A DNA stretch of 64,000 bases from Fructobacillus durionis (GTDB taxonomy: Bacteria > Bacillota > Bacilli > Lactobacillales > Lactobacillaceae): NCBI RefSeq assembly GCF_900112405.1, contig NZ_FOLI01000001.1, forward strand, positions 186,001 through 250,000. The letters are read 5' to 3'. Position 1 is the stretch's first letter. Each line of letters starts with the position of its first letter. The position numbers were made by a program, and so were the translations under genes. A model generated the notes under the pieces. It saw only the letters and a program-made list of their open reading frames with translations. It made no database searches and had not been told where the DNA came from. Positions 1 to 10,850 of this stretch are shown here, in pieces.

Positions 1-864
1 TTTATTTCCATTATTAGCTTGATTTTGGGTGCTTTATTATTTTTCACTCCCAAGTACGGTAAAAAGTTGAAGGCACTTTATATTGCAGCTGTACTACTCA
101 CACTGGCTGGAACACGATATGTGTGGGTACATATCTATAATAGCCCACTAGGGATTATTCAATTTCCCCATCGTGTGTTTGTAGTTGCAATTTTTGTATT
201 ATCTATTTTAATTGTATTATCAACACGAAAGTTATTTAAAAATAAAGTAGTACAAAAAACTTTAATGGGCTTGCTGGTTACAGTCAGTGTTTTATTAATG
301 TTTGTTGGTGCTCGTAATCATTGGCTTAATACTATGAGAGCGACATCAAGTAACGTTAACTATGTACCAAGTGAGAGCCATAAGCTTCCAGCACCTTTTA
401 GTGGGACAAATTTTTATACCAAGTCAAATACAACTGATAATTTAACTAAATATTGGGAAACTTTTGGTGCTTTTGATTACTTACCCCAAAATATAAAATT
501 GTCTTCAGAATTATTAGCTCATAAAGTAGTAGTTAATGGAGAAGTATTTGAAAAAACAAACTACCAATCTTTGCCAAATGGGATTGAGTATACTGGTCAC
601 TTTAAGAGTGGCGAAGCAAAGCTACCACTTATATATTATAAGGGAAATTATAAGGTTACAGATCAAAGTGGTAGGACGTTAGATTATTACGTAAATGGTG
701 AAAAACAATTTGTTGTTCAAACGGAGAAAGATACAACAGAAATTAAGGTAGTTCGAAAGCATTCAATACTCGAAATTTCTTCTTATGTAATTAGTTTGAT
801 TACCTGGATTGCTACATTAGTATTTTTTATTCATCGCAAGAGGTTTGTGAAAGGAGAGGGATAA
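1..864 (+). CDS. YfhO/PTPS-related membrane protein, C-terminal part (5' end outside window)
   Basis: The reading frame is open from base 1, so the N-terminus lies outside the window. The visible 288 residues start with hydrophobic segments and contain the motif PLGIIQFPHR. They continue through two membrane segments (about residues 58-105), a roughly 150-residue extracytoplasmic beta-rich domain, a final membrane helix and a basic tail HRKRF. The QFPxR motif and layout recur in the genes at 5147 and 10847. This fits the PTPS-related/YfhO class of polytopic proteins, often linked to glycosylation of wall polymers. The stop abuts the GTG of the next gene (TAAGTG), implying co-transcription. 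Exact function is not known. Confidence 0.7.
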   Translation, partial: FISIISLILGALLFFTPKYGKKLKALYIAAVLLTLAGTRYVWVHIYNSPLGIIQFPHRVFVVAIFVLSILIVLSTRKLFKNKVVQKTLMGLLVTVSVLLMFVGARNHWLNTMRATSSNVNYVPSESHKLPAPFSGTNFYTKSNTTDNLTKYWETFGAFDYLPQNIKLSSELLAHKVVVNGEVFEKTNYQSLPNGIEYTGHFKSGEAKLPLIYYKGNYKVTDQSGRTLDYYVNGEKQFVVQTEKDTTEIKVVRKHSILEISSYVISLITWIATLVFFIHRKRFVKGEG

Positions 865-1839
865 GTGGTTAATCATTGTAAACGTTTGATTGTTGTTGTT
901 CCTGCATACAACGAAAGTCAAATTATTAAAAAGTCCGTAACTAAGTTGAGCGAAGTATTGAAACATTTAATTGATCAACAATTGGTTTCAAAAGAAAGTA
1001 AATTACTGTTTGTAAATGATGGGTCTGAGGATGATACTTGGGATCAATTGATTTCATTTCATAAAGAAAATTCTTTAGTAACTGCAATTAATTTTAGTCG
1101 TAATTTTGGACATCAAAATGCCATTATTGGTGGCCTCACGGAAGCATATGATTATGGTGATATTTTTATTACGATTGATGCTGATCTACAGGATGATCCA
1201 TGGGCAATTGTCGAAATGGTGAAGTCTTATTATGAGGGATTTGATGTTGTGTATGGTGTTCGGGAATCACGTACCACAGATACATTATTTAAACGATCAA
1301 CCGCTGGACTATTTTACACATTGATGTCTAAGTTGGGCGTTAAAATGGTTCCTGAAGCAGCAGATTTCCGTTTAACTTCAAAACGAGTGGTAAAGCAATT
1401 ACTTTCATATTCTGAAAGAAATTTGTTCTTACGTGGAATCGTTCCTGATATTGGTTTCCCAAGTACAAATGTGTACTATTCACGAAAGGAAAGAGAATTA
1501 GGAGAAACTAAGTACCCACTGCGTAAGATGATTGGACTGGCATGGGATGGAATTACATCTTTCTCGATGGCACCAATGCGTTTTGTGCTGTTCTTAGGGA
1601 TTTTCTCCTTAACTGTATCCTTTATAATGTTGGTTTATACGCTCGGACAACATATTTGGGGAGATACTGTCCGTGGTTGGTCTTCATTAATGTTGTCTAT
1701 TTGGTTTATTGGTGGATCTCAGTTAATTGGACTAGCGATTTTTGGGGAATATCTGGGAAAGGTATTCAATAACACTAAACAGCGCCCACGGTTTATTGTT
1801 CAAGATAATTTGTTAAAAGAGGGGCAAGATAATGCCTAA
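865..1839 (+). CDS. GtrB/DPM1-like polyprenyl-phosphate glycosyltransferase (GT2)
   Basis: A 324-residue GT2 enzyme expected to transfer a sugar from a nucleotide donor onto undecaprenyl phosphate at the inner face of the membrane. Seen: VVPAYNES near residue 10, VNDGSEDDTW near 50, the DADLQDDP metal/donor motif near 110, and two C-terminal membrane helices (about 235-295), the usual GtrB/CsbB/YkcC layout. The start is GTG directly after the upstream stop, with GGAGAGGG in front. The gene end overlaps the next gene by 8 bases. Together with the GT-C-like proteins around it and the GtrA-like gene at 22811, it would supply lipid-linked sugars for extracytoplasmic transfer. The sugar identity is unknown. 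Confidence 0.85.
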   Translation: MVNHCKRLIVVVPAYNESQIIKKSVTKLSEVLKHLIDQQLVSKESKLLFVNDGSEDDTWDQLISFHKENSLVTAINFSRNFGHQNAIIGGLTEAYDYGDIFITIDADLQDDPWAIVEMVKSYYEGFDVVYGVRESRTTDTLFKRSTAGLFYTLMSKLGVKMVPEAADFRLTSKRVVKQLLSYSERNLFLRGIVPDIGFPSTNVYYSRKERELGETKYPLRKMIGLAWDGITSFSMAPMRFVLFLGIFSLTVSFIMLVYTLGQHIWGDTVRGWSSLMLSIWFIGGSQLIGLAIFGEYLGKVFNNTKQRPRFIVQDNLLKEGQDNA

Positions 1840-3457
1840 TCATATAAAGAAAATTCTATTACCGGAAAATTTAAAAAAGTTTATATTTCCAGTATCAATT
1901 ATTATTTTAGCTAGTTTAGCAGCACTAGGTTCATCCCCATTTTATTTAACAAATCCTTGGGATGATTCAAATGCTATGTTAACGATGGGACGCTCATTCT
2001 TACACGGAATTTTGCCATTCAAAGATGCGGTGGATCAACGTGGCCCATTTTTATATTTTATTTTTGCAATTGCAGCATTAATTAAGAACAATAGTTTTTT
2101 GGGTGTATACATAGTTGAACTTATTAACATTTTAGTCGTATATTATTTCACCTACAGAATTGTAAAAATCATGACTCCAGATGGTTCAAAACAACCATGG
2201 ATTGCTATTATTGGTCCTATTGTTCTTTTTGGAACAAGTGCTTTTTACCTTGGGGGAGCGCCAGAAGAGTTTGCTTTTACGTCAGTCTTATACTTACTCT
2301 TTACAATAGTTCGTTCAAATTATGACCTGTTAAGAATTCAAACTAAACAATTAGCGTTCATCGGATTAAATTTCGGATTTGTGTTCTGGAATAAATATTC
2401 TATGATTGGTCCATTTATTGTTTTCTTTATTTTGTTAACGTTCTATTCAGTGAAGAAAATAAGTTTGAAAGATTATTTTTTGAAATTGGTTCTACCGATT
2501 TTTATTGGCTTTTCATTGGTTTCGGCTATTATTCTTTTCTTCTTTGTACTATCGAATGGGTTAAACGACCTAATTCAAGTTTATTTTGTACAAAATATGG
2601 CATATGGCAATACACCATCTCCTTTTTTGTTTAGGTACATTGCTAGCATAGCTTATATTGCTGCCATTGTTGGGATGCACACATATGTATTGATAATTTT
2701 GGCTATAGGATGGTTCTTAGGGATAAAAAATAGCCAAAATATCTTTCCTGAAATTATAATTTTTATTGGTTCAATCCTTATTATGGCAATACCAAGGCAA
2801 TACACCGACTATTATAATTTGATTTGGTTACCACTGTTAGTTTTTGCACTTATCCGTATCGTTAATTCATTATTAAACTCTAAGGTTGAAACACTTCATT
2901 TTAATAACAAGAATAGGTTTTTTGCTGTATTGGCTACAGTCTTAGTTGTGTTCTTACCTTTTGTAAATAACACTCAATTAGGACGATTGATTGTTAAAGG
3001 AACTGATAAAGCAGCTGATTACGGAAATCGTAATTCACAGGAACTATTTGCTAAAATCATGTTACAAAAAACGAATTCAGCAAAGCCAAGTTTAGTTATG
3101 TTGAATTCTTTAGATGATGGATTTTTCTTAGCTACGCAATCATTACCAACAACACGTTTCTGGCATAAATTAAATATGACACCAAAGCAAATGCCGGAAA
3201 TGTATGCGGATTTTAATGAAACTTTGTCAAAACAAAAGGTGCAATTCGTAGTGATTCGTTTGAAAGAGCGACCTGCCACATCGGTTAAGCTTCTAAAAGA
3301 ACAGATAAAACATGAAGTTGATCCATCATTGGTCAAAAATTTGGAATGTAATTATGATATAAGTGCTATATCTGCAAATCGCGATAATCTTGGATATGTA
3401 CTTTTGCAAAGTAAAGAAATGGATAAAAGTCAATATTATATTTCTAAATTGAATTAA
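1832..3457 (+). CDS. GT-C superfamily (GT39/ArnT-like) membrane glycosyltransferase candidate
   Basis: A 541-residue protein with about 10-12 membrane helices and a C-terminal soluble domain (about 400-541). The first periplasmic-side loop holds NPWDDSNAMLTMGRSFLHG followed by DAVDQRGPFLY, an acidic-pair loop like those that position the donor phosphate in GT-C enzymes using polyprenyl-phosphate sugars. The ATG sits inside the end of the GtrB-like gene, preceded by GAGGGG, so translation is probably coupled to it. That pairing suggests it uses the lipid-linked sugar made by the upstream GT2. Acceptor and sugar cannot be read from the sequence. Confidence 0.7.
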   Translation: MPNHIKKILLPENLKKFIFPVSIIILASLAALGSSPFYLTNPWDDSNAMLTMGRSFLHGILPFKDAVDQRGPFLYFIFAIAALIKNNSFLGVYIVELINILVVYYFTYRIVKIMTPDGSKQPWIAIIGPIVLFGTSAFYLGGAPEEFAFTSVLYLLFTIVRSNYDLLRIQTKQLAFIGLNFGFVFWNKYSMIGPFIVFFILLTFYSVKKISLKDYFLKLVLPIFIGFSLVSAIILFFFVLSNGLNDLIQVYFVQNMAYGNTPSPFLFRYIASIAYIAAIVGMHTYVLIILAIGWFLGIKNSQNIFPEIIIFIGSILIMAIPRQYTDYYNLIWLPLLVFALIRIVNSLLNSKVETLHFNNKNRFFAVLATVLVVFLPFVNNTQLGRLIVKGTDKAADYGNRNSQELFAKIMLQKTNSAKPSLVMLNSLDDGFFLATQSLPTTRFWHKLNMTPKQMPEMYADFNETLSKQKVQFVVIRLKERPATSVKLLKEQIKHEVDPSLVKNLECNYDISAISANRDNLGYVLLQSKEMDKSQYYISKLN

Positions 3458-3471
3458 TAAGGAAAAATTAT

Positions 3472-5160
3472 ATGTCGATGCTAAAAACAATAAAAAACAA
3501 AAAAATAATACTAATAAGTATTATTTTATTTGTAATTACTTTAATTCCTAATTTACTGATTCCTTTTGTTTCTGATGATGTATCATTTGCACTTGTAACA
3601 GGTGAACATGGTTTTATTCGTAACTTAGTTAGTATGTCTTATCATTTTTATTTTGATTGGTCAGGCCGACTACTTACAGATTTTGAATCTAGAGTTCTTC
3701 TTCAATTTCCACATTTTTTTGTTGCATTGTTTAAGAGTGCAGCATTAGTATTATTAATTTTCTTGATTGCACAATTACCAAGTAATGTTTTTAAGAAAAA
3801 GAATATCTCTGCATTTTCGTTTGTATTTATCTTTATCGTTTATTGGATTTGTAATCCCAATTTAGGGCAAACAACTTTTTGGACAGTTGGTGCATCAAAT
3901 TACTTATTTACAAATGTTTGGATATTAGTTTATTTAAATTTAGCTTTTTATACTGATTTTAGAACTAAGAATATAATCAAGAAGATTCTTTATTTCTTGG
4001 TTGCTTTTGCAGCCGGTTTATCAAATGAAAATACAGCTCCGGTTGTTGTTTTATTGAGCCTTGGATTAGTTATCTATAATTTTTTAAAAACTAAACATTA
4101 CTCGTTTAATTGGATTACCGGTACTCTTTTTTCAGTAATCGGTGCTAGTGTATTGATATTGGCTCCAGGGAACAGTATTAGGCAAGAAATCAGTTCACCT
4201 ATTTTTAAACAAGAGTCATTATTTGTAAAGATTCACGACTTTTTTGTTAATGGAGTGTTTACATATTCATTTTCTAATTATGGTTTCTTTTTCTTAATTT
4301 TTACTCTCATTTTAATTGCTGCCTTTCTATTTAATAAGAGTGACCGTAAGGCAATGAGTTGGACCATTATTTTTGGAGCAATGGGAATACTTAGTAATGC
4401 GTTGTTTACATTTTCGCCTGAAATTCCACAACGTGCATTACAGGGGGCATTCGTATTCTTCCTAGTTTCAATGAGTTTTGCTATTAATCAATTACTTTCA
4501 GCTGAGGTAACTTCTAAAATTGAAAAAGTTTCTATTTCAATTTTATTTTTACCTTTATTAGTCTTTTTCGTCCTTAGTTACTCTTTGGAAGTTCACTCAT
4601 TTAATTTAGCTGGAAAAGAAAGTGCAATTAGGATTCATTTAATGAAGGAAGCTGCTAAAAATCATAGTGGCAGTGTTAATATTCCTTCCTGGTATATTGG
4701 TCGTGTATTGAGGCCTAATAATGATCCTTATGATCGTTATTTCAACCACAAAATTGGTCAATATTACGGTTATTATGGTTATGTTCATGAAGTAAGAGCA
4801 CATTTTGATTATACAGATTCAAAATTACTTTCAAAGACTCAGTTTGCTGTTCGTGACAATCCAGTATTTTCTAAAATTAATATTTATAATGATGATGAAA
4901 ATTTGAATAGAAAGACAGTTGTTCTATTTTTGAAGGATGATGCGAATAATATTCAAAATGGTAAGTTGAAATTAGTAACGGATCATGGAGAAAAGCAACT
5001 CGACTTTTCAAGTTTAGATATTTTATCAATTAATGGATATAAGTTTATTAGTGTAGATATTGATAAGTTCTTGTATAAAAATTCTCTTCGTGAAATTGAT
5101 GTGAATTATGAAAATAATGGAAAAGTAGGGAAGGAAATCCAAGTTCATGACATCAAGTAA
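3472..5160 (+). CDS. DUF6056-family polytopic membrane protein (copy 1)
   Basis: A 562-residue membrane protein with about ten hydrophobic segments and a C-terminal hydrophilic domain of about 150 residues. It shares the family signature with the gene at 16189: FWTVGASNYLFTN near residue 140, then AAGLSNENTAP near 180, and LAPGNSIR near 225. DUF6056 proteins have no settled biochemical function and are usually found in polysaccharide loci. An AAGGAA ribosome site lies just upstream, 14 bases after the previous stop, and the gene overlaps the next by 14 bases. Base composition is very AT-rich, as in its neighbours. Confidence 0.75.
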   Translation: MSMLKTIKNKKIILISIILFVITLIPNLLIPFVSDDVSFALVTGEHGFIRNLVSMSYHFYFDWSGRLLTDFESRVLLQFPHFFVALFKSAALVLLIFLIAQLPSNVFKKKNISAFSFVFIFIVYWICNPNLGQTTFWTVGASNYLFTNVWILVYLNLAFYTDFRTKNIIKKILYFLVAFAAGLSNENTAPVVVLLSLGLVIYNFLKTKHYSFNWITGTLFSVIGASVLILAPGNSIRQEISSPIFKQESLFVKIHDFFVNGVFTYSFSNYGFFFLIFTLILIAAFLFNKSDRKAMSWTIIFGAMGILSNALFTFSPEIPQRALQGAFVFFLVSMSFAINQLLSAEVTSKIEKVSISILFLPLLVFFVLSYSLEVHSFNLAGKESAIRIHLMKEAAKNHSGSVNIPSWYIGRVLRPNNDPYDRYFNHKIGQYYGYYGYVHEVRAHFDYTDSKLLSKTQFAVRDNPVFSKINIYNDDENLNRKTVVLFLKDDANNIQNGKLKLVTDHGEKQLDFSSLDILSINGYKFISVDIDKFLYKNSLREIDVNYENNGKVGKEIQVHDIK

Positions 5161-6913
5161 AATAAAAAATATATTTTCTAGTGGCGAAGTTATAGCATGG
5201 GGATTTTTGATTATTTTCCCTATCCTAATGTTGAGTAATATATTATGGACTCCAATCCATATTCACTCCGATGATTATTTCCATCTTTCAAGAATTTATA
5301 ATTTATACCAGAGCAGATTTGATTTTCTATATCCACAAAACTTTGCTTCTCTGGGTAGAGTAGGAAGTATCGTTAATGTATTTTATCCTCCAGTTCTTTT
5401 ACAAATGATTACCGCAATTTTACCAAAGGGGCTGGGAGCAATAACGGTACTGAAAATTGTTGTTTGTTTTGTTTTATATTTGAATACTATAGCTGTATAC
5501 GTACTATTGAGATATAAGCTGGCTAAATCAAGATCCTTTTCTCTTGCGATGGCGATATTTTGGGGAGCGGTAGTTATTTCCTTTGATATCGCTTCAACGG
5601 GAGGAGAAGCAATTGGTAAACTTTCTTTTCCATTTATTGCTTATGGATTAATTAATTTACGCAAGAAAAATGCATATATTTATTTAGTACTTGGATTTTC
5701 TTTTGCATTGTATACTCATCTGCTAACGACGTTATTCTTAGTAGTATTTGTATTAATTTATTCCCTTTTTGTTCTTTTCAATCAAAAAGAATGGGTAAGC
5801 GTTGTTCTGACAGGAGTTAAAACGATTGCTCTTACTGCCCTAACAGGTATGATTGTGTATTTACCAGTTATTTATTTTGGGCATTACAATGAAATTGCTT
5901 TTCCTCCACAACCTGCAAGCTTCTTTACAGGTTATAATCGAATCTACTTGTCTTCGATTATTGAAAATCCGATGTATCTCGTGATGATAGCTTTTGTTAT
6001 TATTTCGATTTTTATTACTAAGAAAATTTCACTTGGAACTTCACTAAGTTTGATTATAGCTCTCCTGGGAACAGCAGCCTCATCATGGCCATTCTTCTTG
6101 CAACATACATCAGTAAATGTCATTCAATTCCCATATCGTCTCTTTCAGTGGGGACTGTATATGGCTATTATGTTTTCTATATTTAGCTTGGCCAATATAT
6201 CTAAGCAATTTAAAAATCAAAAAACGATATTGATTTGTTCTGTAATTTTTTCAATCTTCTTAGGTAGCGGTATTTATCAGTATTGGTTCCCAAAGGTAAA
6301 TGAAGATGGAACATTATGGGTTGCTACCACGAAAGATGTTGAGACAAGTATTGACAAAAATGAAGATGGATATCATCTTTATGATTTTCCTTCATTCACG
6401 GATTCTATGCTAGATGATTCAGCTTCATGGAATTTAATGAATTTTTCTGATTATGCACCACGACATGTTTTAAAGGATACTCAGTCAAAGTTCTTAAAGT
6501 ATGATGATAGGGCCAAGCATGTTGCAATGCATGAATTGAAAACATCCACTAACCATTACGTAGAAACAAAAAATTTCACGTCAAGCTATAATATGATTTC
6601 ATTTAGCCCATCTAGTGATGTGCATGCAACAAAAATTGCATTACCTGTCTTTGGTTATAACAAGACAAAACTAAATGTATTTATTAACGGTAAATTAGTA
6701 AGCTATAATATTGAAAATGGTTTAGTCACAGTAAGTGGTTCATTAAAGTCTTCAGATGTTATCGTTATTAAGCAAATGGTTCCGCTAGTTGAAAAAATGG
6801 CTTTTGTATTTTCAGCTTTGGGTTGGATTATATTCATATCATTTGTATTTAAAATTAGAAAGAATAAAAGGTATAAACGTGAAAGTGAAGGTATTGAGGG
6901 AAAAGTTAATTAG
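5147..6913 (+). CDS. PTPS-related/YfhO-like polytopic membrane protein
   Basis: A 588-residue protein. Near the N-terminus an extracytoplasmic loop reads HIHSDDYFHLSRIYN, resembling the acidic GT-C donor loop. About ten membrane helices follow, with NVIQFPYRLFQW near residue 325. A beta-rich extracytoplasmic domain (about 390-550) and a final helix with a basic tail complete it. The order matches the fragment at the window start and the protein at 10847. Its start lies inside the upstream gene and its end overlaps the predicted GTG of the levanase-like gene, so the whole run looks like one operon. A role in decorating a surface polymer is inferred, not proven. Confidence 0.7.
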   Translation: MTSSKIKNIFSSGEVIAWGFLIIFPILMLSNILWTPIHIHSDDYFHLSRIYNLYQSRFDFLYPQNFASLGRVGSIVNVFYPPVLLQMITAILPKGLGAITVLKIVVCFVLYLNTIAVYVLLRYKLAKSRSFSLAMAIFWGAVVISFDIASTGGEAIGKLSFPFIAYGLINLRKKNAYIYLVLGFSFALYTHLLTTLFLVVFVLIYSLFVLFNQKEWVSVVLTGVKTIALTALTGMIVYLPVIYFGHYNEIAFPPQPASFFTGYNRIYLSSIIENPMYLVMIAFVIISIFITKKISLGTSLSLIIALLGTAASSWPFFLQHTSVNVIQFPYRLFQWGLYMAIMFSIFSLANISKQFKNQKTILICSVIFSIFLGSGIYQYWFPKVNEDGTLWVATTKDVETSIDKNEDGYHLYDFPSFTDSMLDDSASWNLMNFSDYAPRHVLKDTQSKFLKYDDRAKHVAMHELKTSTNHYVETKNFTSSYNMISFSPSSDVHATKIALPVFGYNKTKLNVFINGKLVSYNIENGLVTVSGSLKSSDVIVIKQMVPLVEKMAFVFSALGWIIFISFVFKIRKNKRYKRESEGIEGKVN

Positions 6914-9900
6914 TAGGAAGTATTACCAAAGATTAGTTTCAGTTTTTTTTGTTACTCTTTTATTTTCTTTATTAATTAGTGTAGATAAAAACGTATCTGC
7001 TAATGCGCTAAAAGAAAGTATTTTAACTTCAAGTACTTATTCTTCTAATGAAAAAGCTATAAAAGGAAATAAAGGCAATATACCTAATACGTTACAGACA
7101 AAATTATCAGAAGAGATTAGTGTTCAAATTCATAATAAAATGATTCTTGATAATCCCTTGTTGGTAGGAAATGATTTAAATCAAAATTTCCATTTTAATA
7201 ACCCTCAAGGTTTTTCAAATGATGTGACAAGTATTTATCCTCATTACAATTCTCATGGGGAAATCGATTATTACGAGGGGTATTACTTATGGTCATCTGT
7301 TGGTAAAAGCGTTGGTGATCAAGAGTGGTATCATTTTAAAACTTATAATTTGTCTACATTCTTGCCCTATGATGATTAACCCTTTTACCTACAAAAATAT
7401 TGGAATACCAAAACCTAATCAAAAGTATGATAATTTAACCGGATTCGATGTTGAAAAAAGTACCGATATTAAAGACGTACCCTGGGATTTTGCTATCGGT
7501 GGTGGTACTTTTAAAAATAATTCTAAATACAATGGTGCTAGTTGGTATAAAGAGGATTTTAAGGGAAATAAGATTAATTCTGATGCTGTTATTGCTTTGT
7601 TTTCAGGTGCCAATGATACAGGATATTTAGCATATTCTAATAATGGAGAGCAATTTAAACCAATTTGTAGAAGAGCTTTGGACTTATCTTCCGTACCATT
7701 TGTATCAGGACTTAGAGATTTTTCAACAGTTACTGTGAACTCTGGAAAGAAACTTGTTTCATATGTAGCAGGAGCGGATGATCATAAGTTTTATATTATT
7801 GAATCTAATGATGGATACAATTGGAAATATACGAATAAGACTATTGATTTGACCACTCTAGGAAGTCAGAACTTAGAACAATATAGTAATCAAGTAGTTG
7901 ATTTGCAAAAAATTCGTGTAGAATCACCATATGTAACTACAATTTCGGGTCAGCCAATCATGATTTTTGGTGCACAAAATCCTAAGGATTCAACTTTTTC
8001 TGGTGCTGCGTATGTAACGGGGCATTTTGATAGTGATGGGATTTTTCAAATTGATTCTAATTCTAAAACGGGGTCTATTGATCAAGGATTTGATGTATAT
8101 GGTGCTAATGCCGTAAAGTTGGATGAAAACAATCAGATTTTTCTTGGTTGGTTAGGTAATTGGAATGTTGGATTCAGTGGCCACCAAGGCGGGTTATCTT
8201 TATCAAGGGTATTACAATGGAGAAATGGTCAGTTGTATCAGATTCCTATTGATCCAGGAGATGTAAAAGATTTACAAACTTCTAACTATCAAAAAGGTAT
8301 ATCTAATACGGTTACAACTAGCCAAAAGTTAGACGTTAAGTTTAATGAAGCTAAATCTTCGTTCCATATTAATTTTAAACGTAAAGATAATAGTTCGAAC
8401 ATAGATGTAGTTTTCAATAATGGATATTTCCAAGTGAAACGTGAAAATGGAGTCTTAGGAAACAAAAATTATCAGACATCATTTAATACAGGTGTTAAAA
8501 ATATTTCTAATATTCAATTTTATGTTGATAATACTTCAATTGAAATTTATATACCTGAAATAGGAAAGATGTTTACTCTTTTGAGTTATGCTAATGTTCC
8601 AAATTCACCATATGCATATACTATTGATTCTGATGCCGTAATATCTACAAATGAATTTGATATTAATAAAAATATTGAATTATTGAGTACAAAAGAATCG
8701 GCGCAAAAATTAGCATCAGATGCTGATTTGTTATCAAAAATTGCTGCTTTGCTACACATTAGTGTAAAAAATTCCAAGTATGAGGAACTTGACCAAAAAG
8801 TTAAAAGTTTGAGTACAGCGTATGGTAATTGTGATAGCCAATCAAAGTCATATGATAAACAAAGTAATGGTACTTCAAAATACGCTTATATAGCTATTCA
8901 GAATTCTTCAATTAATGTATTGAATACTCAACTTCAACAGTTAGAAAAAAGTATTTTTGATTTAATAAACGAGAATTCTTCAAATCTTAATCATGAAGCT
9001 GGATTTATAACTATTGACCCTAAAACAACTATGTACTTTAACGGACATACATTTGTTAAGGGGATTCAAAAGATTGATGGAAAAATATACTTTTTCAATT
9101 CTAATGGTGTCTTAAGTAAGAACGAATTTAATGACTTTAATAATAAGACTATTTATTCTAATTCTGATGGAGTCTTAGCTAAAGGGTTATCAACAATAGA
9201 TGACAAATTGTATTTTTTTGACGATGAAAATAATCTAGTTAAAAATAGAGTACTAAATATTGAAAGTAACTGGTATTTTTCTGATTCAAAGACTGGAATT
9301 CTAAAGGAATTACATTTAACTGGTGGTTTCTTTAGCCCAGATGGCGAAAATCAATATTATTTTGATAAATTAACAAACCAATTGTTAATCGGTTTCCAGC
9401 ATATTGATAATAAAAAACTATATTTCAATACTTTAGGTCAGTTAATTAAAGGGAATTTCTTTTCAGAAAATAATGCCGAATATTACGCGGATCCATTGGA
9501 TGGACATATAGTGACTGGTCGAAATGTTATTGGAGGATACCGATACTATTTTGATTCAGATGGTAAAAAAATTGTTGGGTTGTATTTTTATGATAAAGGA
9601 AACTGGTTCCATGCTAATTCAGTCAATGGACGTTTGGATACCGGCCTATGTGATATTGATGGCCATTGGAAATACTTTACTAGTGAAGGTATGCAGGTCT
9701 TTGGAAAGTTTTTCCAGAATAACGGTAAATGGTATCATACCAATCAAGGTGATGGTGAAATCGATACCGGATTGAAACTAATTGATGGACACTGGAAATA
9801 CTTTACAAATGAAGGTGTACAGATTTTTGGCAAGTATTTCGAGAATAATGGCAAATGGTATCATGCAAATTCATTTGATGGAGAAATTGATACTGGACTC

Positions 9901-10797
9901 AAATTGATTGATGGTGAGTGGAAATACTTTAATAAAGATGGTAGCCAGGTATTTAATCAGGATATTTGGGTAAATGGCAAAAAGTATCATGCGGATAGTG
10001 GTTCTGGAAAAGTGGAAATGAGCACTTCTGGTTACTTATTTGATCCATCTGTGAATGGGTATCGCTGGTTTGAAAATGGTCAGCTTTATACTGGTTTCCG
10101 TTATTACATGGGAACTTACTATTGGTTCGTGAATGGTGTTCGCCAAAACCGTGGATGGCATGAAGCCTGGGGACGTTTATACTACACAGATGATAACGGA
10201 CGTGCTGTGCAAGGTATTTACAACATTAATGGTCAGAACTTTGACTTTGGAAATGATGGTTCTTACTACTTGCGTTCATCTGGTTACCTTTATGATGGTT
10301 CATCACAAAACGGTGGTTATCGATGGTACGAAAACGGTAAACTCTTTACAGGATTCCGTTACTACATGGGAACCTACTACTGGTTCGTTGATGGCGTACG
10401 TCAAAACGCTGGTTGGCGTCAGGCATGGGGTATGACATACTATACAGATGCCACTGGTCGAGCTGTACAGGGAATTCAAACCATTGATGGTAAAGCATAT
10501 AACTTTGGTACGGATAACACATATTATGAACGTCCCGTATCAGGTTATATCTACGACGGTTCATCACAAAACGGTGGTTACCGTTGGTATGAGAACGGTA
10601 ATCTATTTACCGGTTTCCGATTCTATATGGGAACATATTACTGGTTTATTGACGGCGTTCGTCAGAATGCCGGTTGGCGTGAAGCTTGGGGTATGAAGTA
10701 TTATACTGATGCTAATGGCCGCGCTGTACAAGGTGACCAAATGATTGATGGTCGTCATTACTTCTTTGGAAATGATGGTTCATACTATTTGCGTTAA
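6879..10797 (+). pseudogene. Secreted GH32 endolevanase-like protein with wall/glucan-binding repeats, frameshifted
   Basis: Two overlapping reading frames encode one protein resembling LevB-type GH32 endolevanases. The upstream part (GTG at 6879, AAAAGG seven bases before; no ATG is better placed) has a signal peptide ending near residue 41 (VSA|NA). It also carries FSNDVTS, where Asp115 matches the GH32 nucleophile. It stops at 7377-7379. The next frame resumes with NPFTYKNIGIPKP, then PWDFAIGG, LRDF (Asp codon 7717, transition-state stabiliser), RVESP (Glu codon 7921, acid/base) and GFDVYGANAV..LGWLGNW. Removing one T at 7376-7377 restores a continuous frame. From about 9000 on, wall-binding repeats follow: about 60-residue HWKYF/GKWYH units, then three units of about 84 residues. 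As read, nucleophile and acid/base lie on different products, so it is probably inactive unless the indel is an error or phase-variable. Confidence 0.75.
10026..10794 (+). repeat. Three tandem GW/YG-type binding units at the C-terminus of the levanase-like gene
   Basis: Three units of about 84-86 codons begin near 10026, 10279 and 10540. Each runs SGY-YDGS..GGYRWYENG-LFTGFR-YMGTYYWF-DGVRQNAGW--AWG-YYTD-GRAVQG, closing with a short FGNDGSYYLR-like segment. They are rich in aromatic residues and Gly, like wall- or glucan-binding modules of Leuconostoc-group exoenzymes. The same units occur three times in the gene at 19230. Confidence 0.9.
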
Positions 10798-10810
10798 AAT
10801 TTCAAATTAA

Positions 10811-10850
10811 TGGAAAAGGCCCGAAGATTATTTCTTCGGACCTTTTTTAT
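10811..10850. terminator. Bidirectional intrinsic terminator
   Basis: A CCGAAGA / TCTTCGG stem is extended by an A-rich left arm and T-rich right arm, ending in TTTTTT. It lies between convergent genes (stops at 10797 and 10847), so it probably serves both. Confidence 0.85.

Noticed and set aside
7190-7215. HFNNPQG in the levanase-like protein read as a GH32 nucleophile motif with Asp changed to Asn
   Set aside because: The next residues FSNDVTS align better with the KNDPQ motif of LevB-type enzymes, so the nucleophile Asp is kept.
7350-7385. Programmed +1 frameshift in the levanase-like gene
   Set aside because: The stop context GAT-TAA has no stalling codon or upstream Shine-Dalgarno-like site typical of known +1 sites, and the Asp tRNA would not pair after slipping.
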